From an uncultured Synechococcus sp. (GTDB lineage Bacteria; Cyanobacteriota; Cyanobacteriia; PCC-6307; Cyanobiaceae), in assembly GCA_949373155.1 (NCBI GenBank), contig CASICK010000001.1:216922-280921 (forward strand): DNA of 64,000 nt, in the 5' to 3' direction. Below are positions 29,772 through 39,374 of this stretch, piece by piece. The notes beneath the pieces were generated by a model that made no database searches, was not told where the DNA came from, and saw nothing but the letters and a program-made list of their open reading frames with translations. The first letter of the stretch is position 1, and the number at the start of each line of letters is the position of its first letter. The position numbers were made by a program, and so were the translations under genes.

Positions 29772-31184
29772 TCAACAATGCGGCGCTAACGGAAAAAACA
29801 CGGTCAAACCGCGATCTCGTCGCTGGGTGAGTCGCCCGCCTAGTCGGGCGAGTAAGCGCCGGGTCGCGGTTTGACTGAGCTGCAAGCTTCCCGTGTCTGG
29901 ATTCCAGCTCAGCACGGGGCCAAGCTGGGCGATGGGCTCTGGACTGGTGACCCCCTCTCCACGTTCTGCAGGACTCTGACCGTGCAGTTGCAACTTGAGA
30001 CGAGCTCCAGCAGGTTGAAGGGTGAGCACGAGCTGGCTTCCACTGGGCAGACCGCGACTGCAACGATCCACTAGGCCTCCCAGCATCGGTTCCAGGCGAC
30101 TTGGATCACTGAGGACTGAAGGAAGGTTGCTGGCAATTGCAAGGCTCAGCTCAATGCCCCGTCGTTGTAGCTGCTGTTCCCAGGCGGGCGTCAACAGACT
30201 GATCATCCTGCCTAGATCAGTCTGAGCCAGAACAGAGGGACCTTCTGGCTGGCGTTGTAGTTCTGCCGCCTGAAAGATCAGGCCGAACCGGTCAATTTGT
30301 TCACTGCATTCGGTATCGATCATTTGAAGGCGTTTGATGGCTGTCTCGGGCAAGTCATTGCGCCGCAGCAAAGATCGGATCAGGGTGCGAATCGTCGAGA
30401 GAGGTGTCCGCACTTCGTGAGCGATTGCCTCAAGCAAGGACAGCTCTTCATCGGCCTTGTTCGCCGCGGATCTCTCTTCACTTGTTGTTTGTGGCTGCTG
30501 ATTGCTCTGGGCGGGAGCTGATGTCGAGGCCTGCAACGTCACGGTGGGTGCCATGCTCGCGAGTCGCACGGCTAGGTTTGGCCAAAATATTTGGCCTAGG
30601 GCACTGCTGCTTTCAAGAGGGCCAAGCGCCTCGAGGGCTTGATGAAGAGCCAGTGCTTGATCTGGGGCATCCAGTTTTAGCCTCTGTTCAATCAGGCCAA
30701 GCACGATGCCAAGGGTTTCAGGCTCACTGCGCATGAGCAGCTGCCTTTGGCTTGCTGCCCCATGAAGGGCTAGGGCGATTTGAACTTTGGCTGTGATGAC
30801 AACCAAGAGAGGATCATGGCTGTCGTTCTCGAGAAGCGGTAAGCGTCTGAAGGTTGATGCTTGTAACGAGTGGGTTGCGCCTGCACGGCTCTGGCGAGCT
30901 CTTGAGAGGTCTGGAGGGAGGAGGCTTGTGCTGGACGATGTCAGAGCTCCAAGTGCCTCAGGTGCCCAGACCCACCCCTGCAGGCTGTTCAGAAGTTGGG
31001 GTGCATAAAGCGCTGGTAGGGGGGCCGCAAGCCAAACTCCAGCCGGTGCTTCTTCGTTTTGGAGGAGCGTTTCCTGAAGCGTTTCTAAAGCAGCCCACCA
31101 CATGCGCCGCGCCGTCGAGTCATCGGAGCATCCCGTGCTCACTCCCCGAGCCATCTGTTGGTGAATGCTCTGAAGCAACATCAC
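29772..31184 (-). CDS. Sensor histidine kinase
   Basis: A 470-aa protein. The HisKA phospho-acceptor block is clear: LEAIAHEVRTPLSTIRTLIRS near residue 255. The following HATPase part is weak: the N-box and G-boxes are not canonical, though a final GRLTQRRDRGLTVFFPL matches the end of such domains. About 240 residues of variable, probably cytosolic sensor region precede it; no transmembrane helix is evident. No response regulator is adjacent. It starts 4 bases after the rodA stop would be read, so it may share that transcript. Confidence 0.8.
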   Translation of the reverse strand: MMLLQSIHQQMARGVSTGCSDDSTARRMWWAALETLQETLLQNEEAPAGVWLAAPLPALYAPQLLNSLQGWVWAPEALGALTSSSTSLLPPDLSRARQSRAGATHSLQASTFRRLPLLENDSHDPLLVVITAKVQIALALHGAASQRQLLMRSEPETLGIVLGLIEQRLKLDAPDQALALHQALEALGPLESSSALGQIFWPNLAVRLASMAPTVTLQASTSAPAQSNQQPQTTSEERSAANKADEELSLLEAIAHEVRTPLSTIRTLIRSLLRRNDLPETAIKRLQMIDTECSEQIDRFGLIFQAAELQRQPEGPSVLAQTDLGRMISLLTPAWEQQLQRRGIELSLAIASNLPSVLSDPSRLEPMLGGLVDRCSRGLPSGSQLVLTLQPAGARLKLQLHGQSPAERGEGVTSPEPIAQLGPVLSWNPDTGSLQLSQTATRRLLARLGGRLTQRRDRGLTVFFPLAPHC

Positions 31185-31188
31185 TGGC

Positions 31189-32460
31189 TCATCGTTTTAG
31201 GGACCGTTTGGAGCGCCTCGATACCGAAAGACATAGTCCAAGGGCTAGGAAATTTACGACCATTGCGCTTCGGCCGTAACTCATAAAAGGAAGTGGGATA
31301 CCAGTGACAGGACCAAGGCCAATGGTCATGAAGATGTTCACGACGACTTGAAACATCAGCATGGTGGCGACGCCAATCACCACGAGCGATTCGAAATCAG
31401 AACGGCTTTGTCCGGCCACCTGAAGCAGGCGCCCCATCAACAGTGCAAATCCGATAACAACCAAAATCGTCCCTAAGAATCCAGTCTCTTCTCCCAGAGC
31501 ACTGAAGATGAAGTCGGTGTGCTGTTCAGGAATAAAGCGCAATTTTGTGAGTTGCCCTTGCAGGAGCCCCATCCCGAACAAGCCTCCCGATCCAATTCCA
31601 ACTGTGCTTTGGAGCAGGTGGTAGCCGCCTCCAAGGGGGTCTTTTGCTGGGTCAAGAAACAGCACGAGGCGATCACGCTGATAGTCCTGCAAGCCGTGCA
31701 TCCACATCCAAGGGGTGACAATGGCCGCAGCAGATTGCACGATCATCACCAGTGCAAGCGCTAGCCGTTTCCAAGGCAACGATCGGTAAGCAATGATCAT
31801 GGCTAACGGGATCCAGGCAGCCAGTCCCCAGGGGAACAGTCCCGCGAGCAAAGCCGTAGCCAGGGGTGAGAGCAGCAGCACGAGCCACTCAATTGGCATG
31901 CCCGACCAATAGACCATCGTGAGCAGCAGCGCTCCAAAAACAAGCGATGTTCCGAGGTCGGGCTGGATGAACACCAGCAACCATGGAATCGAGATGATCC
32001 CTAACGGCCGCAGAAGATCGACGGGTCTTTCGACAGGGTGCCGATCGAGCACCGCCGCCAGCAAAAGAATGGCCGACAATTTTGCGAACTCCGACGGTTG
32101 CACGTGCACTCCGCCAATGCTGAGCCAGCGTTGAGCGCCCAGGGCAGTGGTGCCGATGAGCCGAACGGCGACCAGGCTGCTCACCGTGACGGCATAAATC
32201 GGAATCAGCAGTGGTTTCAGGCGCAGCAATGGAAGCTTGGCTGTCACCAGAGCGATCACAACTCCAACAGCGGCGGTAATCCAGTGGTGGTACCAGTCGG
32301 CGTAATCAGCTTGGCGCTGGGTGCTTGCGATCAAGAGGCCCGCCACCGTGACCATGGCGAGGGGGATACCCCACAACACTGGTTCCTTGAGTCGCCAGCC
32401 TTTGCGTTGCCGGTTGAGGGTGAACAGGCTGTGTTCACGACTCATCGGGCCAATTTTCAT
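31189..32460 (-). CDS. rodA: Rod-shape-determining protein RodA (SEDS family)
   Basis: A 423-aa polytopic membrane protein of the FtsW/RodA family, peptidoglycan glycosyltransferases. About ten hydrophobic segments alternate with charged loops. The family signatures AQRWLSIGGVHVQPSEFAKL, QPDLGTSLVFGALLL and the C-terminal FMTIGLGPVTGIPLPFMSYGRSAM are visible. The last motif reads PVTGIPLPF as in RodA. It follows mrp by 2 bases. Confidence 0.92.
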   Translation of the reverse strand: MKIGPMSREHSLFTLNRQRKGWRLKEPVLWGIPLAMVTVAGLLIASTQRQADYADWYHHWITAAVGVVIALVTAKLPLLRLKPLLIPIYAVTVSSLVAVRLIGTTALGAQRWLSIGGVHVQPSEFAKLSAILLLAAVLDRHPVERPVDLLRPLGIISIPWLLVFIQPDLGTSLVFGALLLTMVYWSGMPIEWLVLLLSPLATALLAGLFPWGLAAWIPLAMIIAYRSLPWKRLALALVMIVQSAAAIVTPWMWMHGLQDYQRDRLVLFLDPAKDPLGGGYHLLQSTVGIGSGGLFGMGLLQGQLTKLRFIPEQHTDFIFSALGEETGFLGTILVVIGFALLMGRLLQVAGQSRSDFESLVVIGVATMLMFQVVVNIFMTIGLGPVTGIPLPFMSYGRSAMVVNFLALGLCLSVSRRSKRSLKR

Positions 32461-32462
32461 GC

Positions 32463-33539
32463 TCAGCTGATCGCCTGAAGGCTGTTGTCAACTGTCTCAG
32501 CTAGCTCTTTAAAGGCCTGCGCACTTGCGGAGTCGGGATGGCTGATGCAGATGGGACGGCCTTGATCGCCTCCCTCTTGCACCGCCATTTCCATCGGGAT
32601 CTGGGCCAAAAGAGGAACGTCGAAGGCTTCCGCCAATGTTTGTCCGCCTCCGGATCCAAACAGGGCATAGCTCCTGTCGGGTTGATCTGGTGGGATAAAG
32701 GCGCTCATGTTCTCGACGACCCCAAGAACCGGGACCCCCATCTGAAGAAACATGGCCAAGCCACGCCTGGCATCCTGCAAAGCCACCTTCTGTGGTGTGG
32801 TCACGATCACTACTCCGGCCATCGGCACGGCCTGGGCAAGGGAGAGCTGGGCATCGCCAGTTCCGGGCGGAAGATCCACGATCAGGACATCGCGCTCGCT
32901 CCAGTCCACTTGATAGAGAAACTGTCGAATAATCCCGTTCAGCATCGGACCGCGCCAAATCACGGGTTGGTTTTCTTCGATCAACAATCCCATCGAGACC
33001 ACGGCGACCCCGCAGCTTTCCAGGGGAATCATCCGCTGATCATCACCAGAGCCACTGACCTCAGGGCTTTGATCGGCAACGCCAAGCATGATCGGGGCGT
33101 TAGGCCCGTAAATATCGGCATCGAGCAAGCCAACACGTAGTCCCTGTTTTGCCAGTGAGCAAGCAAGATTGACGGCCACAGTGCTTTTGCCGACTCCGCC
33201 TTTGCCACTGCTGACCGCAATCACCTGTTTGACACCAGGGATGGGCTGGCGTTCAGCTGCTTGACCATGGCCGGCTTGACCAATTCCACCTTGAGAAGGT
33301 GGGGTGCCCAATTCAATTTGGACGTCCTGAATGGTTTCAAGGGCTAAGAGACGTTCTCGTGCCTCAGCGACGATGCGGTCCCGTTGACCTTGGGCAAAGC
33401 CAGGGAGGTTGAGACGGAGCACGGCCCGGGGTGGATCAACCCGTACGCGATCCAGCCAGCCGAGATCCACAACAGACCGATTGCTGCCTGCATCCACAAT
33501 CCCTTTCAGCAACTCAGCTGCCTGTTCTGCTATGGCCAT
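32463..33539 (-). CDS. mrp: Mrp/ApbC-family iron-sulphur cluster carrier ATPase
   Basis: A 358-aa P-loop ATPase of the Mrp/ApbC/NBP35 group. Residues 1-90 resemble the MIP18 (DUF59) domain. The deviant Walker A VSSGKGGVGKSTVAVNLA is near residue 110, followed by GLLDADIYGPNAPIMLG and DLPPGTGDAQLSLAQ. The family's CxxC for Fe-S transfer is not obvious in its usual place, so cluster binding is uncertain. It is divergent from hemF. Confidence 0.9.
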   Translation of the reverse strand: MAIAEQAAELLKGIVDAGSNRSVVDLGWLDRVRVDPPRAVLRLNLPGFAQGQRDRIVAEARERLLALETIQDVQIELGTPPSQGGIGQAGHGQAAERQPIPGVKQVIAVSSGKGGVGKSTVAVNLACSLAKQGLRVGLLDADIYGPNAPIMLGVADQSPEVSGSGDDQRMIPLESCGVAVVSMGLLIEENQPVIWRGPMLNGIIRQFLYQVDWSERDVLIVDLPPGTGDAQLSLAQAVPMAGVVIVTTPQKVALQDARRGLAMFLQMGVPVLGVVENMSAFIPPDQPDRSYALFGSGGGQTLAEAFDVPLLAQIPMEMAVQEGGDQGRPICISHPDSASAQAFKELAETVDNSLQAIS

Positions 33540-33653
33540 GCATCTGATGCTTTGGGGTGGATCCTAGGGGCGCTGCCCATGACAGTCCTTCACACATGCT
33601 TGTCGGGACCGGTGGCAGGCTGAAATGGTCGTTGGATCGTTCATCGCCAGTTC

Positions 33654-34739
33654 ATGGTTCGCTCTTTACTCAAGCGCCTCAAGGGCAAGATCTTGCTCTC
33701 TTCGGATGCCACGGGGGAACGACCACCGTCCGATTCCCGTACGCGCGCTCGGGCATTGGTGCAGGGCCTCCAAAATGAAATTTGCGCTGGTCTTGAGCAA
33801 CTGGATGGCAGCGCCCATTTCCAGGAAGAGAGTTGGGATCGTCCTGAAGGTGGTGGCGGGCGCTCGAGGGTGATGACCGAAGGGCGGGTGTTTGAACAGG
33901 GAGGGGTGAATTTTTCTGAGGTTCACGGCAAAGAATTGCCACCGTCGATTCTCAAGCAGCGTCCTGACGCCAAAGGGCATCCTTGGTTCGCAACGGGAAC
34001 GTCGATGGTGTTGCATCCGCGCAATCCCTTCATTCCGACCGTTCACTTGAACTATCGCTACTTCGAGGCTGGCCCCGTTTGGTGGTTTGGAGGTGGTGCT
34101 GATCTCACGCCTTTTTATCCGTTTCTTGAGGATGCTCGACACTTCCATCGAGAGCACAAGCGGGCCTGTGATTCCATCGATCCCAATCTCTACCAGGTGT
34201 TTAAGCCTTGGTGCGATGAATATTTTTTCCTGAAGCACCGCAAGGAAACAAGAGGGATCGGCGGGATTTTTTATGACTACCAAGATGGCAGTGGTCGGTT
34301 GTATCGGGGGCAGGATGAAAAGGGTCCTGCGGCGCGTCAAGCCGCTGAGATCGGTTCATGCCGCCTTGGTTGGGATCAGCTGCACGATCTTGCGCGCGCT
34401 TGTGGACAAGCCTTCTTGCCTGCCTACACACCGATTGTGGAGAAGCGCAATCCGCTCCCCTATGGAGAGAGGGAGAGGCAATTTCAGCTCTACCGACGTG
34501 GCCGCTACGTGGAATTCAATTTGGTGTGGGATCGGGGCACGATTTTTGGACTGCAGACCAATGGTCGTACTGAATCGATCTTGATGTCTCTGCCGCCGAT
34601 GGCACGTTGGCAGTACGGCTATCGAGCCCCAGAAGGATCCCGGGAGGAATTACTCACAGACCTGTTTACCCGCCCGCAGGATTGGTTTGGGGATCCGACC
34701 CTTGAGGACCGATGTCGCCCCCATCAGGCGATCGATTGA
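33654..34739 (+). CDS. hemF: Coproporphyrinogen III oxidase, oxygen-dependent
   Basis: HemF, 361 aa, makes protoporphyrinogen IX on the way to haem, chlorophyll and bilins. Hallmarks are [36 protein letters not shown] text ([15 protein letters not shown]), [16 protein letters not shown], and the C-terminal [20 protein letters not shown]. Its 3' end overlaps the convergent amidase gene by about 74 bases. Haem from this pathway also feeds the bilins used by the phycobilisome genes further right. Confidence 0.98.
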   Translation: MVRSLLKRLKGKILLSSDATGERPPSDSRTRARALVQGLQNEICAGLEQLDGSAHFQEESWDRPEGGGGRSRVMTEGRVFEQGGVNFSEVHGKELPPSILKQRPDAKGHPWFATGTSMVLHPRNPFIPTVHLNYRYFEAGPVWWFGGGADLTPFYPFLEDARHFHREHKRACDSIDPNLYQVFKPWCDEYFFLKHRKETRGIGGIFYDYQDGSGRLYRGQDEKGPAARQAAEIGSCRLGWDQLHDLARACGQAFLPAYTPIVEKRNPLPYGERERQFQLYRRGRYVEFNLVWDRGTIFGLQTNGRTESILMSLPPMARWQYGYRAPEGSREELLTDLFTRPQDWFGDPTLEDRCRPHQAID

Positions 34740-35565
34740 CACCCTCCTCTAAAGCATCCACAACGCGCAGCGCCAAACAATCGATCGTTTGGAGTTGGGT
34801 GTTGGGATTGCGTAGTTTCTGCTCTAGCGGTGGTTCCAGCATCCCAATTTCGAGAATGCTGATTCCCCGTCGGGGCCCGCCTAATCCACCTCTGAACAGC
34901 CTGGGGAAGCGTCCAAAAGCCTTGCCAAGACTTTCGTCGATCGTGTTGAGGGGTCTGTTGAGTGCAGGGATTAAGCCTGAGCCGAATCCATAGGGGCTAT
35001 AGGCATCGAAATGAATTTCGAGGATGTACTCCCCTTTGGCTGAGCGCGCCCTCGCTTGCGACCAGTTGGTTTTGGGGTGGTTGTCATTCCGGATCGTGAG
35101 AGCTGGTGGGTTGTAGCTGTTGATGTTGAGAGCTCGGGCTTTCCCTAGACGAACCACCGCGGTTTGAACCTTCAAATTCCAGTACAGCTCGTCGCGCATG
35201 CGTGCGTCCATCGGAGCTTGCTTGTTCACTCCAACTGCAAATCCAGGGGTGCCTGCACTGTTCATCCCCTGGGAGTCGGAATGACCCGCCATCACAACAA
35301 TGGGGGAGTTTTTCGCCATAGGGGCGGTTCCTACCCAGCGGCCAGGCAGACGGGTCCTAGCTCCCAATAAAGGGTCAGGAGTGGATGGCGCTGGGCAGAC
35401 CGGTTGCTTTGGAAGGGTGCCGTCTGACGTTGCAACGGCGCTGTCTTGAATCAAGAGGCTGTGCTCTTTCGCCTGAGTGAGAACCAGAGCGACCATGGAC
35501 AGCAGGCTGACGCTGATCGGGATGGTGACTCGTTTGCGTTGAATCCAGGCCGGAATGGGGGGCAT
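34666..35565 (-). CDS. N-acetylmuramoyl-L-alanine amidase-like protein
   Basis: About 299 aa with a start at 35565 ([11 protein letters not shown]); an upstream ATG at 35613 lies inside the next gene. A single N-terminal hydrophobic segment ([11 protein letters not shown]) would export or anchor it. The Amidase_3-like pattern is visible: [12 protein letters not shown] (first zinc His), [12 protein letters not shown] (second His) and the C-terminal [13 protein letters not shown] (Glu). The fold match is moderate and the metal site needs confirmation. Convergent overlap with hemF. Confidence 0.65.
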   Translation of the reverse strand: MPPIPAWIQRKRVTIPISVSLLSMVALVLTQAKEHSLLIQDSAVATSDGTLPKQPVCPAPSTPDPLLGARTRLPGRWVGTAPMAKNSPIVVMAGHSDSQGMNSAGTPGFAVGVNKQAPMDARMRDELYWNLKVQTAVVRLGKARALNINSYNPPALTIRNDNHPKTNWSQARARSAKGEYILEIHFDAYSPYGFGSGLIPALNRPLNTIDESLGKAFGRFPRLFRGGLGGPRRGISILEIGMLEPPLEQKLRNPNTQLQTIDCLALRVVDALEEGVNRSPDGGDIGPQGSDPQTNPAGG

Positions 35566-35569
35566 GGGT

Positions 35570-36124
35570 TCAGATGGGAGAAGAGAGCAAGGAGCCATCG
35601 CTGGCGAGTTCAAGGGGTTCCCCTAAAGCAAGCTCAAGGGCGATCAATTCGTCGCGGTGCGCGCGAAGCCTGAGGGTGCTTCCTTCTTGGGGTGCTGGTT
35701 CGATTAAACGGATTTGGATCCCCTCCTGACGCGCAGCCCTTCGGCTGTAAACCCAACCGGCGAGAGGTCCTAGCAGGATGAGCGAGACCGGCCACCATCC
35801 AAGAGATGGGTTGAGCTCACGCAGCACGAGTCCAAGGCAACCTGCTCCAACCGCGCCGAGAATGGAGAGCAATACAGCTAAGGGGTTGCTGGAGGCCACG
35901 CGCCCGCGATATTCGAGCAAACAACGCTCTGCATCCCCGCCATCGCGAATCCAACCGCGACTCTCGAGCCACGTGCAGAGTCCTTCCATCACTTCAAGGG
36001 CGGGCCGCGGCGAGTGCACCTCCACCACTGTGGTGCGATCTTTGCTTGCGGCTCGCAAGAAGAAAACCAGTCCAATGGCCAACAGCAGAGTCAGCAGCAA
36101 TGTGGATGTCTGTGTGGTTGGCAT
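35570..36124 (-). CDS. CCB1-like cytochrome b6f cofactor-assembly protein (DUF3529)
   Basis: A 184-aa membrane protein. The N-terminal helix (LLLTLLLAIGLVFFLRAASKD) followed by RTTVVEVHS is typical of the CCB1/DUF3529 family, which helps attach haem c-i to cytochrome b6 in plants and is conserved in cyanobacteria. Two further hydrophobic helices lie around residues 83-128. Its 3' end lies inside the longest possible frame of the amidase gene. The function is transferred from the plant family. Confidence 0.7.
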   Translation of the reverse strand: MPTTQTSTLLLTLLLAIGLVFFLRAASKDRTTVVEVHSPRPALEVMEGLCTWLESRGWIRDGGDAERCLLEYRGRVASSNPLAVLLSILGAVGAGCLGLVLRELNPSLGWWPVSLILLGPLAGWVYSRRAARQEGIQIRLIEPAPQEGSTLRLRAHRDELIALELALGEPLELASDGSLLSSPI

Positions 36125-36155
36125 CCGCAGCGCTTGGTCTTTTGGTGAACCTGTT

Positions 36156-36539
36156 CTAGGTGGTCACGGGGTCATGTTCGAGGAGCCAGCGATGCCATGG
36201 TTCCATCAACCGTTCCGCCTCAGCTCTGGCTTCTTCATGGAGATGCAGCATGCGGCGAGGACGGCCGCGGCTTGGGCAACGCTTGCTATAGCAATCGAGT
36301 AGCTCTTGCTGATTCAGGAAATCAACGGCCTGGTGCAGAACGGTCTCAGAAACGCGCAACTGTGGGTGTTCCCGTTGAAGTCTCTGGAGCAGTCCAGAGG
36401 GGTAGCTGTCGTGTTGAAGCAGACAGTCCACGATCCAGCACACCGCAAGTTCGAGATCTAAAAACAGTGGCGGTGGTTGCTGAAAATAATGTTCGATATC
36501 GGCCAGGCAGTTGTGAGTGGCGTTGCGACGGAGGAGCAT
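36156..36539 (-). CDS. Conserved cyanobacterial winged-helix-like protein
   Basis: A 127-aa soluble protein. The middle (LELAVCWIVDCLLQHDSYPSG, then LRVSETVLHQAVDFLNQQELL) has the helix pattern of a winged-helix domain, as in PadR-like or penicillinase-repressor proteins. A basic wing (KRCPSRGRPRRMLHLH) follows. DNA binding is inferred from this pattern only. No known partner or target is visible. Confidence 0.55.
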   Translation of the reverse strand: MLLRRNATHNCLADIEHYFQQPPPLFLDLELAVCWIVDCLLQHDSYPSGLLQRLQREHPQLRVSETVLHQAVDFLNQQELLDCYSKRCPSRGRPRRMLHLHEEARAEAERLMEPWHRWLLEHDPVTT

Positions 36540-36664
36540 AAAGCCGATCGATCTCAGATTGGTCTAGCTCGGTCTCGGTTTGATTTTCAAGCCGCGAATG
36601 GGAAAAAATTCTGAGTGCAGACAAGAGGTCAAAGTGGAGAACTGCGACCAACTTCTTTGTTGCC

Positions 36665-37309
36665 ATGACTGACATCTCCGCACAGCCTCGAACGTTTGCT
36701 GTTTTCGATGGCGATCTTGATGCGGACTGGGCGGAGCGCTACAGCCATGCCACCGCTCTCGCAGTGGATACGGAAGCCATGGGATTGATTCATGGACGGG
36801 ATCGTCTCTGCCTGGTTCAAATTTGTGATGCCGAGGACCAGGTGTCTTGCATTCGCATCGCTCTGGGGCAAACAGAGGCTCCACGCCTTAAGGCGTTGAT
36901 GGAGTTGGCCTCGATTGAAAAAGTGTTCCACTTCGCCAGATTTGATGTTGCGGCGCTTGCAACCGGGCTGGGCATCAGGGTGAATCCCATTTTCTGTACC
37001 AAGGTGGGAAGTCGATTAGCCCGCACCTACAGCCCCCGCCATGGACTTAAGGAGGTGGTGATGGAGCTTGTGGGTGTGGAGCTGGATAAGCAGGCCCAAA
37101 GCAGTGATTGGGGGCGTGTGGATGAACTCAGCGAGACACAGCTCGCCTATGCGGCTAACGATGCGCGTTACCTACTGCCAGCCCGAGACCGCTTGAAGGA
37201 GATGTTGCAGCGTGAGGGACGGTGGGAGCTTGCCGAGCGTTGCTTTGGTTGCATTCCGGTGATGTCCGATCTCGATCGCTTCCGGTTCACCCAGACGTTT
37301 GAACATTGA
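36665..37309 (+). CDS. rnd: Ribonuclease D-like 3'-5' exonuclease
   Basis: A 214-aa DEDD-type exonuclease domain. Exo I is ALAVDTEAMGL, Exo II is HFARFDVAALA and Exo III is LAYAANDARYLLP (DEDDy type, with Tyr). It lacks the HRDC domain of full RNase D and is the short cyanobacterial form. It may trim tRNA or other structured RNA 3' ends. Confidence 0.88.
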   Translation: MTDISAQPRTFAVFDGDLDADWAERYSHATALAVDTEAMGLIHGRDRLCLVQICDAEDQVSCIRIALGQTEAPRLKALMELASIEKVFHFARFDVAALATGLGIRVNPIFCTKVGSRLARTYSPRHGLKEVVMELVGVELDKQAQSSDWGRVDELSETQLAYAANDARYLLPARDRLKEMLQREGRWELAERCFGCIPVMSDLDRFRFTQTFEH

Positions 37310-37345
37310 TGGCCTCAACGCTCTGCAGTTCTGTTCATCTGGACA

Positions 37346-37615
37346 TCAATCTTCCAGCATGAATTTCTCATCCAGGGGCTCTGCTTCGAGCAAGCGATCG
37401 AGAACTTGCCCCTGATCGTGGTCTCCCTTTGCGCGTTCGTTTTGTGCGTCTGCAAGCAGGGTTGTGGCCACTTCCTTGCGAGCCGTCAAATCTTTGGCGC
37501 CTGTTTTGTTTGCGGCGAGTTCAACTCTGCGGCGGGCTGATGACTGGCTGATGCCAAGTTGGGTGGCCAGTTCCGCGCAGAGCCTGAGGTAGTCGTGGTC
37601 CTGAATCGCGGACAT
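37346..37615 (-). CDS. Conserved hypothetical protein, picocyanobacterial
   Basis: An 89-aa protein, mostly helical and charged (ELATQLGISQSSARRRVELAAN, then KDLTARKEVATTLLADAQ). The LGISQSSARRRVELA stretch resembles a helix-turn-helix but is too short to call. Acidic C-terminus. I recognise no named family. It ends 37 bases from the convergent rnd gene. Confidence 0.6.
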   Translation of the reverse strand: MSAIQDHDYLRLCAELATQLGISQSSARRRVELAANKTGAKDLTARKEVATTLLADAQNERAKGDHDQGQVLDRLLEAEPLDEKFMLED

Positions 37616-37634
37616 GGCTGAAGGACGATTGCCT

Positions 37635-38864
37635 TCAGTATCCGTGGCCGAGCGGCAGTTGGATCAGAACTCGCTTGGCGATGGCTTCACTGCCTCCTGC
37701 AGGGCCCATGCGTTGGCGACCTCTTCGACCCATTTGCAATCTCAGAGATGGATCCTCGAGGAGCTGCTTCAGGCGAGTGTTGAGCTCATGGCTTGATTGA
37801 CAAGAACGCACAGCTCCACCGAGCAAGCGACTTTGGCGTTTTGCGAATCCTTGGGTGAACTGAGGCCCTATTCCTGGGAGGGAGAGAGCGGGAATGCCCA
37901 GCCCTACGAGTTGCTCGGTGGCTGTTCCTGCCGTTGCCACGCCCACCTCAGCCCATGGAGCCCAGCGGTCGAACTGACCGGTTCCTAACAAGACAAGGAC
38001 ATGTCCCTTCAGCCAGCAGGCTCCTGCCTGCAATGCATCACTGGGTGGTGGACTGGAACGAAACCCTTGGCGCTTGAGTTCTGATCCAAGGGATTGAAGG
38101 CCTGGCGTGCCTCCAAGGGCGACCAGCACGGCAATCGGTCGGTCGCTGGGCAACGGTGCTAACGCGAGCAGTAAACGGCTGAAGTTGCGCTCTGCTTCTG
38201 GCATTCGGCTTCCGCATAGCAGCAGGATGCGCCTGCACCGATTCAGGCTGGCAGGGGCGGTTGCGTTGCTCAACCCATCCATCATCGGATTGCCAGGGGC
38301 TTCGGCGCGGACCCCGTGTCTTCGAAGCCCTCGGGCCGTTAAGCGGTCACGGGTCACCACCAAACGGCAGCGTTTGTTGCGCATGAGCAGCCACTCCCAA
38401 GGATCCCATTCGCTTCTCTTAAGTGCGTGATACCTGTCGCTGAGGTCACGACCAGGACCGCTGGTCCATGTGTAATCACTTTTTGGGGTGCCAACGAAGC
38501 CGAAGGGCCGCCCTGAATCCCACGCCATCAAGAGCGGTAGAAGGTCTCCGACCGCAAGGACGGCGTCGACCTCAGATCGGTGCTTACGCAAGCATCGCCA
38601 CTGCTGCCAGGTAAGCAGGGGTAGTCCGGCGATTAAGTCCTCAAGGAGGCCCCACAGGCTTTGATTGCTAAACCCGCCGCTTGGGAGCGGCGCGGAGGGA
38701 CCGATTTGTTGAACCCAGCCCTTCTCGATGGCTGCCTTGAAGCTTCCCCCTGTCCCAACGAGCGGCAACACCTTCAAGGTCAGTTGGGCACGTTGGTTCC
38801 GCAGGGCCTCGATGATCCTCAAGGCGATGAGGTCTTCCCCGTGACCATTGCTGATCAGCAACAA
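37635..38864 (-). CDS. LpxB-like (lipid-A-disaccharide synthase-related) glycosyltransferase
   Basis: A protein of about 410 aa resembling lipid-A-disaccharide synthase. It opens LLLISNGHGEDLIALRIIEAL; other GT-B-like parts are PLLMAWDSGRPFGFVGTPKSDYTW, RLVVTRDRLTARGLRRHGV, EAPGNPMMDGL and, for sugar-nucleotide binding, EVGVATAGTATEQLVGLGIPAL. The open frame extends upstream to 39059, but there it crosses tRNA-Cys in antisense. I therefore favour the TTG at 38864. No other lpx gene is near. Confidence 0.72.
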   Translation of the reverse strand: MLLISNGHGEDLIALRIIEALRNQRAQLTLKVLPLVGTGGSFKAAIEKGWVQQIGPSAPLPSGGFSNQSLWGLLEDLIAGLPLLTWQQWRCLRKHRSEVDAVLAVGDLLPLLMAWDSGRPFGFVGTPKSDYTWTSGPGRDLSDRYHALKRSEWDPWEWLLMRNKRCRLVVTRDRLTARGLRRHGVRAEAPGNPMMDGLSNATAPASLNRCRRILLLCGSRMPEAERNFSRLLLALAPLPSDRPIAVLVALGGTPGLQSLGSELKRQGFRSSPPPSDALQAGACWLKGHVLVLLGTGQFDRWAPWAEVGVATAGTATEQLVGLGIPALSLPGIGPQFTQGFAKRQSRLLGGAVRSCQSSHELNTRLKQLLEDPSLRLQMGRRGRQRMGPAGGSEAIAKRVLIQLPLGHGY

Positions 38865-38918
38865 GGACCCTGAACCCTCGCTGATACGATCCGCTTGTGG
38901 AGTTGACTCTCCCTGAAT

Positions 38919-38989
38919 GGCGGCATGGCCAAGTGGTAAGGCAGAGGATTGCAAATCCTTTATCCCCAGTTCGAATCTGGGTGCCGCCT
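38919..38989 (+). tRNA. trnC: tRNA-Cys (anticodon GCA)
   Basis: A 71-base cloverleaf with acceptor GGCGGCA/TGCCGCC and discriminator T (U73, the Cys identity base). The anticodon arm AGGATTGCAAATCCT carries GCA. The T-arm is CCCAGTTCGAATCTGGG. CCA is not encoded. Confidence 0.97.
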
Positions 38990-39032
38990 TTGATCTCAAC
39001 AGTCCAGAAAGGGTTTTTTTGATGGTTTTGCG

Positions 39033-39059
39033 TATCCCCACGTTACGCAAAATCCTCAA
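39033..39059. repeat. Inverted repeat downstream of tRNA-Cys
   Basis: TTTTGCGTA and TACGCAAAA flank nine bases (tccccacgt). Possibly a weak terminator or a protein-binding site. Coordinates are approximate to a few bases. Confidence 0.4.
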
Positions 39060-39295
39060 ATTTTTTGCTCAGAATCTCTCTCATTTGGGATGAATTTTGG
39101 TCTTGTCGTTTAAGGGCTCTTAAGGAGCTTGCGCTTGTTCTCCTTTCAGGCATCTTCCCAGATCTTCGTGAGCTGGAAGTCTTGAGCTTGCGATTTTTTG
39201 GAACCTCGCAGACGGCTGCGACTAGGTCGGGGATGAGGATTTTGTCTTGAAGCGGCAGTCCTTGTGTATGACGCTCTGAAGGGCAGGGGGCAAAC

Positions 39296-39331
39296 AAAAA
39301 AAAGCCCCAGGAGAGTTCGATCTCCTGGGGC
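39296..39331 (-). terminator. Strong rho-independent terminator
   Basis: Perfect 11-bp GC-rich stem with a six-base loop (39304-39331), followed on the minus strand by U8. It is the 3' end of the candidate small RNA; no protein gene lies just upstream of it on that strand. Confidence 0.8.
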
Positions 39332-39368
39332 CTGAGTCGTTCTCATGCGACAGTCCCTTTCTACATGA
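39296..39368 (-). ncRNA. Candidate small RNA with its own promoter and terminator
   Basis: On the minus strand, TTGACG (39397-39402), a 16-base spacer and AATACT (39375-39380) predict a start near 39368. About 40 bases later a perfect 11-bp hairpin (GCCCCAGGAGA, hexaloop, TCTCCTGGGGC; 39304-39331) is followed by eight U residues (39303-39296). The predicted RNA is about 73 nt with no plausible open frame. The identity is unknown and I cannot match it to Yfr1 or Yfr2. Confidence 0.5.
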
Positions 39369-39374
39369 TTCATG

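Noticed and set aside
30854..31279. A 141-codon plus-strand frame opposite the histidine kinase
   Set aside because: It is the shadow of the histidine kinase/rodA coding strand with no protein-like pattern.
38865..39059. N-terminal extension of the LpxB-like protein
   Set aside because: The open frame is translated antisense to tRNA-Cys (38919-38989), and the extra residues do not resemble the family.
39043..39297. Possible small genes or an integrase remnant on both strands after tRNA-Cys
   Set aside because: The translations have no recognisable motif, no recombinase residues and no ribosome binding site; no direct repeat of the tRNA end was seen nearby.
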